Source of the DNA: Oncomelania hupensis
Lineage: Eukaryota; Mollusca; Gastropoda; Littorinimorpha; Pomatiopsidae
DNA length: 64,000 nucleotides
NCBI GenBank assembly: GCA_036898135.1
Contig: CM072525.1
Coordinates: forward strand, 54,590,299-54,654,298
Direction: 5' to 3'
Every line of letters starts with the position of its first letter. Within the stretch, counting starts at the first letter, position 1. The notes below the pieces were generated by a model. The model saw only the letters and a program-made list of their open reading frames with translations, made no database searches and was not told the origin of the DNA. The position numbers and the translations under genes were made by a program. Below are positions 1 through 9,819 of the stretch, one piece after another.

Positions 1-2
1 AG

Positions 3-95
3 TCTGATAGTAAATTTCTTTCGGAAGTCAAAGAGGACCTTGTACAACTAAACTTTCCTGTTCTGTCTGTGGTTCGTTTGCCTCTGTTGGGAGGT
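3..95 (+). pseudogene. LINE A ORF1, 5' part before the S1 insertion
   Basis: The frame starting at base 3 is open up to base 95 and ends with the residues VVRLPLLGG. The same reading resumes at 594 after the S1 retroposon, and the 11-bp TSD (TGTTGGGAGGT) encodes the shared residues. This is the region that precedes the zinc knuckles in LINE ORF1 proteins. It has no start codon inside the window, and the copy is disrupted. Confidence 0.65.
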
Positions 96-593
96 TTGAT
101 TGATTGATTGTTGCTTTAGGTCCAGCGGACTCTTCCGAGCCAAATCAGGACCGGACAACCCCCGATCCGCATAAAAGATCTGCCGGATCAAACCTAGTGG
201 GAAAATTGAATGCCCTCCACAGGCCAGTCACTTTACAATAAAGACATCCCACGCAGGGGACGGCTGAGGCTTTACCCCAACTACTCGAACCCCCGGTTAC
301 AAAAACAAAATAGAATACAAACATCATTATAAATTATCAACAAAACATATACATATAAAATGCCTATATTGCTAAATAATACAATCATAGGAAGCCCTAG
401 TGACCACCCGGCAGAAAGCGTCCAACACTCCCAAGCTGATCCAACAGACCTCATACACAAACAAGGAGTCTTGTCCAGGAAGAGTTTTGAAGAAAAAAGG
501 TAGGTCATTGATCTAGCGAAGAAGAAGATAGTATAGCAGAGTGAAAGGACAGAGCAGGAATGGGAAAGAGTAAATGAGGAAGACAGCGACAGT
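96..593 (-). mobile_element. S1: non-autonomous retroposon (family S), 5'-truncated copy
   Basis: It is flanked by an 11-bp TSD, TGTTGGGAGGT, at 85-95 and 594-604. Read on the minus strand it matches S2 (44.67-45.37 kb) from its start near ACTGTCGCTGTC to the 3' tail, which carries the GGTCC...GGACC hairpin followed by (TCAA)n. It lacks roughly the first 200 bp of S2. No long ORF and no tRNA-like promoter are visible. The TSD and variable 5' truncation indicate retrotransposition using LINE machinery. Confidence 0.8.
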
Positions 594-1520
594 TGTTGGG
601 AGGTCTCCCCTCAGCGGCAATTAAGGTTACATTTGCCCTGCGCGAATTACCTACCACAGTTAACCTTGGTCGTACTCAATTTGGAGTCGATCCGTTCGTT
701 GACCCAGTTTTGAGGTGCACACGTTGTCAATTGTTGGACCATACTAGTTCCCATTGTCGCAGGCGAGAGGCCCGCTGCGCACGTTGCGGAAAAGATCATG
801 TCACCAAAGAGTGTACTTCTTCGGTTCGCCTCTGTGTTAACTGTAATGGCGCACACTCTGCTGCCTGGGGCGGTTGCCCGGAGGTGGACGTTCGTCGCAG
901 GGCCAATCGCCTGCGCGGGTCCACGTATCTTTCACATACGGCTGCTGTCTCCCGGGCTAGGGCAGGTGCCGGCCATGCTCGCGAAACTGGCCGTGTGACA
1001 GTCCAAACTAGGTCCTCTGGTCCTTTGCCCTCTCGCATCGTTCCTCAGCCTTTCCACGGTGCGCCTGCGAGACAGGAGTTATTATAAAAATCTTTGCCTA
1101 CGAATGACTTTCCTTCTATCATTGAGTCCGGTTCTTCTGTGGTTTCTTCTGCTCCTCCTCCCTCTCTTGCGGTTTCCGCACGGGGGGTGGGATCAGGGCA
1201 TGTGACCTCTAGTGTCTCTCGACTCAAACATGTCCCCCCCAAGCCCTTTGGCAGTGATTCGCTCAGGGTTCAGTTGGCTGGCCCTGACTCTGACCCTCGT
1301 GCTGCGGATAACCAGAGAACCGTTACAGTTACCTCTTCTGATCAGATGTTGCCCCCAGCTTCTTCTGTGCCCCCACTTGCTTCGGTGGCTGCATCTACTG
1401 GCTCTATATCAAATCCTACTCTATTCTGTGTTGAGCTTGAAAATACTCTCTTGGCTGGGTTGAATGCGCTTCCTCCTGAGCTGGCATCAATCCGCATCAT
1501 TTTTACAACACTCTTTGCTA
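594..1520 (+). pseudogene. LINE A ORF1, zinc-knuckle part
   Basis: ORF1 of I-like LINEs encodes an RNA-binding, gag-like protein that packages the element RNA. Three consecutive cysteine/histidine knuckles are visible at about 710-890: CTRCQLLDHTSSHC, CARCGKDHVTKEC and CVNCNGAHSAAWGGC. The frame has one stop (TAA at 1085-1087) and then stays open to beyond 1500 with a Pro/Ser-rich tail. After about 1510 the similarity switches to RNase H in another frame, which marks the internal deletion. The two halves split at 1087 share the same frame, so they are one decayed gene. Confidence 0.75.
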
Positions 1521-1923
1521 TGTCCTTGTCCGCACTACAGGCCCTGGAGAGGGGCTCGTCTCGGCTATGGTCGCCGATGCTTTGCGTCAGGCGTCGGACC
1601 TTAGGGAAAATGGAGTGGCCGTTTCGGCTATCTGGGTTCCGTCACATGTAGGAATCGGGGGCAACGAGGCGGCAGATTGGGCTGCCGGAGTGGGCTCGAG
1701 GGGCGAGGCCCTTACGTCGATTAGGGTGGGACCGTCCGTTTCCGAGGTGGCGGGACGTATCCATGGCTTGCTATGGGAGCGATGGAAGGCTGAGTTCCAG
1801 GAGTGGAGCAATGGTCGTAGACATTATTTTTCAGTACCGATAACCATACCTTTTCCATTATATTCTGACTTACCTGTTAACCTCAAATCTGTTTTGATGC
1901 GTTTATTATCTGGAATTCCCTAG
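1521..1923 (+). pseudogene. LINE A ORF2 remnant: C-terminal half of RNase H
   Basis: The protein includes WVPSHVGIGGNEAAD, the last catalytic block of the RNase H domain at the C-terminus of I-like LINE ORF2, followed by the usual linker rich in Leu/Trp. The related copies E3 (39549 onward) and D1 (14477 onward) carry the same block in complete RNase H domains. Endonuclease, reverse transcriptase and the first RNase H motifs are missing here. Weak traces of the terminal Cys-rich segment continue to about 2110 in shifted frames. Confidence 0.75.
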
Positions 1924-2109
1924 TTTTGCCCACTGCTTGCTCGAGTGTCGACTGCTAGAGGCTCATTTTGGATCCCTGCGATGCTACGGGCGAATGGAGG
2001 TCAGCTGGACTTGGTGGGCCTCTGGAGCCTGGTCGAGAGGGAGGGGATAAATTTGCTGGTTCATGTCGCTCGCCTGATTACCGATTCTGATATATATGCT
2101 CTGCTGTAG

Positions 2110-3105
2110 TGCTTTGAATAATGTGGATCGCAGCAGCCACCTTATTACATGTAATTGGTTTATTGTTAGCTTGGTACCGGGTTCCACTGCGGCCCGTCGG
2201 GTAGTGGTTCTATATGGCTATTATTGCCGTGGAGCGTTCCTGACGGGTTACATATGGCCTTCGTTGCCGTTAGGCCAGTTGCCGCTTGTGCTATAGCTAA
2301 ACTGCTAAATAACTCATATTGTTGGCACAGCTTAAATGTTTATAACACGCTCTGTTGCTTGCGGCTTTGGCTGTTATTAATTAATTATGACCACCGCTAT
2401 TTCACAGTTTCGCTTGTTATATGCAAGTATTGTTTGCTTTGGTTTGCTTTGTGGATTTTGGGGTTTTATATGCGTTTTACGGATTTATAGTTGTGGACAA
2501 CGGTTGATGTCCGCTGGAGTTTTTACGGTACTCTTTTAAGCACTTACATCTTATGTGACCTAATGTTAGATATGTTTACTATTTTACCCTGTGCTATGGG
2601 TATGTTGGGCGTTGGCTCAGCTGCTCCCTTATGTGTACGCAATATGCGTATTATTTGTGTGTGGGATACATTTTATCTATAACCTTTTAATCTTTTTTTT
2701 AGCAGGATTCATGGTCGTTGGCGGGGCGGAGGATTCCCCTCCCGGCCGACTGTCTTGGAATCCCCTGTCGTACGTGGTGACGGGACGTTTAGAGCTCCCA
2801 CCGTGTTCCCCCGTACGTTTTATGAATGTTTTGGTCCTTATGGTACCTTTCGTAATATGGTTTTAGTTTAACATGTGTGGCACATATCAGCTACGGCTTA
2901 TTTGCCTTTTTAACCTTCATTACTCTTTTTAAGTCTGGGGGCATTAGGGGTTTCTGCCCACCTGCCCTTTTTATTCCTACGCCCTATAAGCGTTTTATAA
3001 TCTTACTGGGTTGCTGATGAATGTATGAGTGTTTGTTATTATGTTTTTAATTTTCATATTAATGATTTTAGTCAGGTCCCATATATGCGCAAGTGTCCGG
3101 GCAGC
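2110..3105 (+). other. LINE A 3' UTR
   Basis: AT-rich non-coding sequence ends in the diverged terminal hairpin motif at 3079-3105. Small ORFs in it have no recognisable product. The comparable segments of D1, E3 and the orphan tail at 30.03-31.09 kb are also about 0.8-1.1 kb long. Confidence 0.55.
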
Positions 3106-3109
3106 GAAC

Positions 3110-3225
3110 TTGTTTTTTCCAACCTAGTTCCAGTCACTTTCCCGAAAAAGGCAATTACCGAAGTCGAACGAAGCTCTCCGAGCCGAGCGAAGCTATCCGA
3201 TGTTTTACGAACGAATGCTGGCAGG
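3110..3225 (+). repeat. Left arm of a ~100-bp inverted repeat pair
   Basis: The stretch from GAACTTGTTTTTTCCAACC to about 3215 is the reverse complement of 4675-4772 with roughly 90% identity. This arm has an extra tandem duplication of about 20 bp (AGCGAAGCT-type unit). The arms are about 1.45 kb apart. They could be ends of a foldback or terminal-inverted-repeat element, or two opposed copies of a short repeat. Confidence 0.65.
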
Positions 3226-3972
3226 ACTACGTGAAACCACAGGCTGGGTATTCTCGTCTTTCGTAGGCCTCAATTACATACTATACTACGTACGTATTTA
3301 GGAGTTTACAAAGACAAAAGAAAAGACTTTAGAGCCTGTGGTGAGACATCCGTGCATAAAAATAGCCGCTGCTAGATCTAATTCTATTTCGATCTGCACA
3401 GCTTCAAGCTCAAGTCGAGATTTGCATTTTGAAGCAGTTAGTATTATTATTATTATTTTATGATGAATAATATACTGACACAATTAGTAATAAGGAGTAA
3501 AAGTAATACATAACACATAAAGCACACATACAACGATTTCACATCTATATCAACAATAAAACCATGACAAAACTTCAAAGCGCTATGGATACGTTGATGT
3601 CCCTTCAGCACAAGGCAAAGCAAGTTTATAATGGTCTCAAAAAACAGTGACATTTGTATTGCAAGCACCAAAGCAATTATTTATTTAACTAATATTATTC
3701 TTTTTAACTGATACAGTACATTTGTTATTATGTATTTCAATTATATGTATTTTAATGAGAAACAGGTATTAAAAATATGCTGCGTGGCGGGCGGAAATTT
3801 CTATAAATCATCTGAAAACTTTGGTAAATCTATAGAAAAAATAACCAGTAACACCATCTGAATATTTCGGGTTACACCCAACTTCAGCAAAAACGAACAA
3901 AACGTCACTGACCATATTTACACCATTGAGCACGCACAGCAGCACACTATTCTTTCTTTTTTTTTAAAGTAG

Positions 3973-4055
<83 letters not shown>

Positions 4056-4100
4056 CCCAAACAAAACAAATAAATAAATTAAAGATTTAACTAAATACTA

Positions 4101-4159
<59 letters not shown>

Positions 4160-4674
4160 GCGAAGTTGTGGTCTCGATTGTGTGGTTCTGATTTGGCTCC
4201 TTGCAGTCCGCTGGACATTGTAAGCAATGAATAACTATTAATTTAACTCTGATCTCGAGTTATAAAAAAAAAAAAATTCGCTTAGCCTACTCGTCCTTCT
4301 CCGGAAATTTCAAGATTCGAATATTATAAAGTATAGGCCTAAATATTATTAATTAGAATAGATATAGTTTATACATTTATTTACGTATAAAACAAACAAT
4401 ACAGGTCTAATAATTATATTCAGCTAGTGAGCTTCTTCGCTGCGCAGAGTGTCTACTTGGTTCTAGGCAGGAAATGGGCAATGCTATTATTAGCCTTTAC
4501 TGCTGAGAACTAACAAAATGCAAATCAAGGAACGCAACTATTAAATATGGTCGATAATAATTGTCCTCATATTATGCTCATATTAACAAAGTATACCGTT
4601 GCGAAATGCTAAATCTGTGTAAATCGAACAGAATTAGAAGCAGCAGCGATCATTTTTAATGTCAGCTAGTCGTA
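3226..4674. other. Non-coding interval between the inverted arms, with microsatellites
   Basis: No gene is recognisable. It holds an (AAT)n tract at about 3976-4053, an (ACT)n tract at about 4099-4157, and a diverged copy of the family-S 3' tail at about 4166-4205 (CTGATTTGGCTCC...GTCCGCTGGAC). If the inverted arms are transposon ends, this is the body of a non-autonomous element without a visible transposase. Confidence 0.55.
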
Positions 4675-4823
4675 GTCATGCAAGCATTATTTCGTAACAA
4701 ATCGGAGAGCTTCGTTCAACTTCGGTGATTGCCTTTTTGGGCGAATGACTGGAACTAGGTTGGAAAAAACAAGTTTGCGTCCGGGCACTATAATCTAATA
4801 AACGAACGAACGAACGAACGAAC
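4675..4823 (-). repeat. Right arm of the inverted repeat pair, followed by (AACG)n
   Basis: 4678-4772 pairs with 3112-3215 in reverse orientation. It is followed by TGCGTCCGGGCAC and a short (AACG)n tract at 4798-4823. Confidence 0.6.
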
Positions 4824-4992
4824 GGACACTCAAACAGTCTCAGACACAGACTCGGACAGAGAGAGCTGGACACACACTCGGACACACACTCGGGGAGATA
4901 GAATGTAGAACGTTATCTCCACGAGCATTTGCCTTTGCTACTGATGTACTTCGAGAATAAAACTTTCAACGGTCATCAACGAACTGGCGTTG

Positions 4993-4996
<4 letters not shown>

Positions 4997-5036
<40 letters not shown>
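4997..5036. repeat. (GA)n microsatellite
   Basis: About 20 uninterrupted GA units. Confidence 0.95.
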
Positions 5037-5039
<3 letters not shown>

Positions 5040-5111
5040 TGTGAGAATTCTTCTTCACCCTAGCCTCCTCCATCCATCTTATCATCCTCTTTTCTCTCCA
5101 CCAACACTACA

Positions 5112-5396
5112 TTGATAACAGAGAAACATATTTTGGTTCAATATCTTTCAAAGAGATTTTTTAAATATGCAACGGTCAACATTTGTTTAAATTTGTACAT
5201 GATGTTGGTTTGTTTTATCGCATATAAACCATGTCGTTTTATTTTGGATTTTATTGGTAAGACCGAATTTAGTAATTTGATTGAGGAAAGAGAACGTATT
5301 TTTAACACATCAGTTTTAAAGAAGACTTTTCAAGAGGTGTCAGGTGAAAGTTTGTTTGAGTATTTAAGAGTAACAGGTTTATTTCTTAAGATTTGA
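5112..5396 (+). pseudogene. Probable C-terminal end of a LINE ORF2, with S-type 3' tail
   Basis: The reading frame is open and ends with SLFEYLRVTGLFLKI and a stop at 5394-5396. The style resembles the short C-terminal tails of some LINE ORF2 proteins in invertebrates, but I cannot assign a clade. Only 20-25 bases downstream, at about 5428-5472, lies the hairpin tail GGTCC...GGACC that ends family S, followed by TAATG units. That is what a 5'-truncated LINE with a 3' tail shared with S would look like. The displayed start is only the limit of the open frame. No catalytic motif is present, so confidence is limited. Confidence 0.35.
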
Positions 5397-5427
5397 ACCA
5401 CTTTATAACATTTTAAGATAACGTCTC

Positions 5428-5488
5428 TCCGGTCCTGATTTGGCTCGAAAGAGTCCGCTGGACCTAAAGCAATAATCGTGTAATGTAA
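5428..5488 (+). repeat. Family S/LINE 3' hairpin tail
   Basis: GGTCCTGATTTGGCTCG is followed by AGTCCGCTGGACC, giving a 5-bp closing stem, and then AATAA and TAATG repeats. The same tail is at 21.40-21.48, 45.31-45.37, 57.06-57.13, and on the minus strand at 96-155 and 52.64-52.71 kb. Confidence 0.8.
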
Positions 5489-5574
5489 TGATTCCTATAA
5501 ACATTTGCAAACTTTTTTTTTCTGCAGTGTCCGTCTGCATATAAGCATTCAAAACAACGAAACTAAATTGTAAC

Positions 5575-5672
5575 AGTGTGTGTGTGCATGTGTGTGTGCG
5601 TGAGTGCGCGCGTGCGTGCTTGCTTGCGTGTGTGCGTGCGTGCGTGGTTGTGTGTGGGTGTGTGTGTTTGTG
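5575..5672. repeat. (TG)n / TGCG-rich microsatellite
   Basis: Alternating TG with GCGTGCGT interruptions. The antisense ORF through it is an artefact of low complexity. Confidence 0.9.
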
Positions 5673-5689
5673 TGTAAGTATCATTGTTT

Positions 5690-6165
5690 TAAATAACTGT
5701 ATATATCATAATTATTTATTTTTTTAATTTTATGTTACTATTACAATTTAATTTCGTTGTTTTGAAGTCTTTTATGATGCAGATGGAAACTGCAAGAAAA
5801 ATCAACTTGTAAATGTTTATCAATAAAGGATGTTGTATTCTGTCTGCATTCTGTCTGTCTTCTGTACTATGGTAAACGTTTAAGAGGAAATCAATGACGT
5901 CCAGGAAGGAGGTTAAACAGATACAGTATTGCAGTATTGTGAATTGTAGTTCAAGTGGTCACATCGAACATTATGAGCTCGCATGAAGCGTCATCAAAAG
6001 TATTGACGTAGTGGTTAGTGACATCCTTGCTTTGTTGTTTGTTTTTTTCTTTCAATTCGGTATCGTCATCCTCTTATTTTCTCTCCATGGTGTCAAAATA
6101 GATCGATCATCTGAACAATTCTTTGGTCCGCAAACCGTTTATGTTTAAATAATGACACGCTTATC
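5690..6165. other. Non-coding, nothing recognised
   Basis: AT-rich unique-looking sequence. I see no ORF with recognisable content and no repeat structure beyond short runs. Confidence 0.4.
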
Positions 6166-6167
6166 GG

Positions 6168-6441
6168 GTGTGGCAGCGGCCTAGTGGTTTGCGCACACAG
6201 CTAGAAATATTTGGTCAAGCAACGTGCGTCGAGCTCGGTTACGACCTGGATGGGTGGCCATACTTGAAAGGCAACCATTAAACCCATTAAACGGCACGCA
6301 CACCATGAACGGCACGCACACAATGAACCCAGCATTGAACACACCCCAGTCCACACAGGCGGGTAAGGTAAGACAAGGAGGTAAAGGACATGGGCACAGC
6401 CCTACTTACAGCCTTTTAACATGGCGCGCCAGTGCTACCCC
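6168..6441 (+). mobile_element. Possible tRNA-derived SINE
   Basis: GGCCTAGTGGTTTGCGC fits a polymerase III A box. About 50 bases later, GGTTACGACC is a degenerate B box at the spacing expected for a tRNA-like head. The body contains a near-duplicate GGCACGCACACCATGAACG / GGCACGCACACAATGAACC. LINE fragment B1 is inserted near its 3' part; sequence after B1 (from 6844, CTGGCAAAAAAAC) may be the SINE tail. The tRNA origin is not proven. Confidence 0.45.
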
Positions 6442-6837
6442 TATCCTATCCTATCCTATCCCGTAACCCGAAGGTCGTAGGGGCACCACAGATGATCGCT
6501 TAACCAGCATACTCCATCTTTCTCTGTCCTCAGCAGCCCTCATGGCTTCGCTCAGTGTCAAACCAGTCCATTCTCGAATGTTGTCCTCCCACCTCTTTTT
6601 CGGTCTCTCCCTTCTTCTACCTCCTTGCACTGTGCCTTGCAGAATGGTCTTTGCAAGGCCTGATGATCTGGTGACGTGGCCATACCATCGGAGTTTCCGT
6701 TTCTTCACCACTGTGAGCAGGTCATCGTGTTGTCCAATGGCTTGTGTGATGGTCTGTCGGACTTCGTCGTTGGTGATGTGTTGGGTATAGGAAATGCCCA
6801 GAAGTCTTCTGTAGCACCTCATCTCCATGCTTTGTAT
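6442..6837 (-). mobile_element. B1: 5'-truncated RTE-like LINE, C-terminal fragment
   Basis: It encodes the ORF2 C-terminal region, with MEMRCYRRLLGI, KRKLRWYGHVTRSSGLAK and RPKKRWEDNIREWTGL, then the (GGATA)n tail at the low-coordinate end. The short direct repeat TACCCC at 6436-6441 and 6838-6843 is a plausible TSD. The same protein end occurs in B2, B3, B4 and B5. The fragment is open over 125 codons but lacks endonuclease and polymerase motifs. Confidence 0.8.
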
Positions 6838-7043
6838 TACCCCACTGGCAAAAAAACAACCTTACCTCTCTCAAAAGTATAATTTTTTTAGAATAAAAAA
6901 TGTCCATAGTTTTGTTTGCTTATTACAAAGACAACAGGGTTGAAGGAGGCGAGACGCAGCAGATTAAAGGTTTATCTATAAAGGTATTTCGCTAAATCGC
7001 TTCGTCATGAGCTACAAGCCAACTGAAGAACAAAATCCATTAC

Positions 7044-8010
7044 TATCCTTTCCTATCGTAACTCAAAGGTCGTTGGGGCACCACACATGGTCGTTTAACC
7101 AGCGTACTCCACCTTTTTCTGTCCTCAGCAATCCTTATGGCTTCGTTCAGTGTCAAGCCAGTCCATTCTCGAATGTTGTCCTCCCACCTCATTTTCTGTC
7201 TCCCTCTTCTTCTGCTTCCTTGCACCATGCCTTGCGAGATGGTCTTTGCAAGGCCTGATGCTCTGATGCCCATACCATCGGAGTTTCCATACCACGGAGT
7301 TTCCGTTTCTTCACCACTATGAGCATGTCATCGTGTTATCCAATGGCTTGTGTGATGGTCTGTCGGACTTCGTCATTTGTTATGTGCTGGGTATAGGAAA
7401 TGCCCAGAAATCTTCTGTAGAACCTCATCTCCATGCTTTGTATTCTTTGTTGTAGATCTACTGTGAGGGTCCATGTTACGCAAGCGTATCGGAAGATGGA
7501 GATGACAAGGGGGCGCAGCAGCCTGACCTTGGAAAGTAGACTTATGGTCCTATCTTTCCAAATGTTTCAACTTTGTCAGGATAGCAGTTGTTTGTGCGAT
7601 CCTGGAGGGAATTTCCGGTCGGGACCCATTGTCTGATACAATGGCTCCTAAATATTTGAAGTTATGCACTGTGTTGAGGGAATGACCTTAGTCTTTGTTG
7701 TCCATGTTGATGCCATTGGTGTTGTTGGTCATCATTTTGGTCTTCTTGGCCACCTATTTCCATTCCATAGGCTCTGGAGGTGATGTCAAGCCTCTGTACC
7801 AGCTGTTCAAGTTCTTGTTCCTCTTTAGCCAATCCATTAATGTCATCCGCAAAATGGAAGTTGGAGATTGCTCTACCCTATCCTTGACGCACACCGACTG
7901 TTGTTCCGAACCAGCTTCCGATGGCGCTGTTATGGAGGCCTGCACTGGTAGCCTTGTCATACAAGCTTTTGATGACTTCAATAAATTTAGGGCTGATGTT
8001 GTACGCTCTC
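7044..8010 (-). mobile_element. B2: 5'-truncated RTE-like LINE with TSD
   Basis: It is flanked by an 11-bp TSD, AAATCCATTAC, at 7033-7043 and 8011-8021. The minus strand reads from the middle of the reverse transcriptase region (matching B4 near 48.2 kb) to the C-terminus (RASGLAKTISQGMVQG; EWTGLTLNEAIR) and a short (GGATA)-type tail. Frames are broken at several points, and a short stretch near 7270-7300 is partly duplicated (CCATACCATCGGAGTTTCC / CCATACCACGGAGTTTCC). The copy is inactive. Confidence 0.85.
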
Positions 8011-8021
8011 AAATCCATTAC

Positions 8022-8224
8022 ATAGCCATTGTATACAGCACTGAGAAGAAGTCATTTTCATTATGAAGCAATCAAATAAAAACAACCAATGTGAATACTG
8101 TTGAGTTGACAATGTTTACAGGTCCAACACACACTCAAATAAGCTACATGCACACAGCACGCACAACACACTCACACACACACACACAGTGAAACAGATG
8201 AACACACCCACCCAAAAGTACACA

Positions 8225-8262
<38 letters not shown>

Positions 8263-8870
8263 CTCCACTTTCGTGTCCTACTCAATACGTTCACACAACC
8301 GTGTAGAAACGCTGTTGTGATGACTTTCATGAAACTCTACATACGTTACTTCGACATTTTTACGAATTTGTCAATTTTTTTTAACCTAACCTTAACTCTA
8401 ACCCTAACCCAAACCCCGGTTATGAAGTTTGTTGCAAGACATTCCTCAAATGTAATCATCACATGAACATCACAATATAACTTTATATGGGTCCATCGTG
8501 GACGGTGCTTGAACTCCTTGGATGTGGACAACCTGTAGATAACATTGGAGTGTTGGCAACATTGATGGTAGCTGAACGGTGGTGTCTTTAAGTGTCATCC
8601 AACGTAGTGTAACGCACCACATCCTCAGGGATACAACTTCCCTTCATGGTGGAAGAGGGGGATGGAAGGGGTGGACCAAGAGAAGATTACCCTGCTAAGC
8701 CCTTCTATATTATAAGTGTATATGTAAAGGATGTAGATATTACAATAGCTCCCACAAATTACCATTAAATAACAGTTTGAGATAAGGTTTAAGGGAGGCA
8801 ACTGCTGCAACCTTCCACTGAATAAAACGTTACCGGCACGACATAATACCATTTTGACATCGCATCACGC
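8022..8870. other. Non-coding interval with (CA)n and CCCTAA-like tract
   Basis: It contains (CA)n tracts at about 8167-8194 and 8227-8260, and a short telomere-like run (CTAACCCTAACCC) near 8397-8412. No gene is seen; the ORFs here are short and featureless. Confidence 0.6.
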
Positions 8871-9480
8871 TGTCTCTGGCTGTATGGAATTAGTGGAATT
8901 ACAGCCATTATGGAAAGCAGTCAATCAAAATGAAAGTAGGTATTTATTATTACACGGGTGGGTTGGTCAGTGCGTCAGTAACTAACCCTCGGGGTCGTTG
9001 AAATGGACGTTGTGCGAAAATCATGTTTTGGATAAAAAATTAATAGAGAACATCCTTCCAAGCAGTCAGATGTAAGCGACTGGAATGCTGTAATGTTAAT
9101 GAACGGACGGCAGAAGGATCGTACTCACTATAGGTTGGATCCGTCCGTCCAAGCCTGAAAATGTAAAAGAATGCAGTGTCATATTGTTTAATGTGTTTGA
9201 ATGGACGCCAGAGGGTTCCTATTGACTATATCTTGGGTCCGTCCGTCCAAGCCTGAAAATGGCCGTCCAAGCCTGAAAATGTAAAAGAACAGAGTGTCAG
9301 TTACCTCAATGTGTTTGGGAGCACGGACAGAAGTTATGGTGAAACCAAACCTTCCGCTGTCCTTTTTTTGTACCACTTGTCTCCCTTGGAATTTATAGCA
9401 TGTATTTATCATTTATTGTAATGCAGTGCTAGTTACCTCCATGCGTTTGGAAGGACGGCAAAAAGGTTTGCTTTGACTGT
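8870..9480. repeat. Family C palindromic repeat cluster
   Basis: It carries several modules of the C family: GAACGGACGGCAGAAGG, CCGTCCGTCCAAGCCTGAAAATG (repeated at 9144 and 9238), and TTACCTCAATGTGTTTGG. The modules are arranged as opposed pairs, so that CAATGCGTTTGG-type and CCAAGCGCATTG-type words face each other. No protein is encoded. Confidence 0.65.
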
Positions 9481-9819
9481 AACTTCTGTCCATCCACCCA
9501 AACACATTGATGTAACTGGCACTGGCACACACACATACACACACAAGCACACACACACATAAACCTATAATCTATGCGAGAGAGAGAGAATATAATACAC
9601 GAAATCATTAGCAAATCTTATTGATAACATTATTTCATTTAGGTCTTGGTATTTACATCCAATTGTTTTGCATACATTCGATGTGATGTGAGCATCATTC
9701 AATGCACGTGAGGCCTGTTGGTGTTCTGCCTATAGTTACGTAGATTACATACACCATAATTTTCTCAACTTATCCACAAACACCTTTTGGCAGTTTGGCT
9801 AGAACGTTTGCATTGTTAG
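9481..9819. other. Non-coding interval before the Rep fossil
   Basis: It contains a CA-rich run at 9524-9560 and a GA run. No gene is recognised. Confidence 0.4.

Larger units (their letters stand above)
1..3110 (+). mobile_element. LINE A: I-like non-LTR retrotransposon, internally deleted, interrupted by S1
   Basis: The element holds an ORF1 nucleic-acid-binding region, then jumps directly to the end of an RNase H domain and a long 3' UTR. The endonuclease and reverse transcriptase that should lie between them are absent. The 3' end near 3079-3105 (CATATATGCGCAAGTGTCCGGGC) is a diverged form of the terminal motif of the complete I-like LINEs in this window (40.85 and 21.2 kb). The left end lies beyond the window. 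The copy is dead: one in-frame stop in ORF1, a frame change before RNase H, and an inserted retroposon. Confidence 0.8.

Noticed and set aside
6224..6466. 80-codon ORF with NGTHTMNGTHTMN
   Set aside because: It translates the internal direct repeat of the putative SINE and the (TATCC)n tail.
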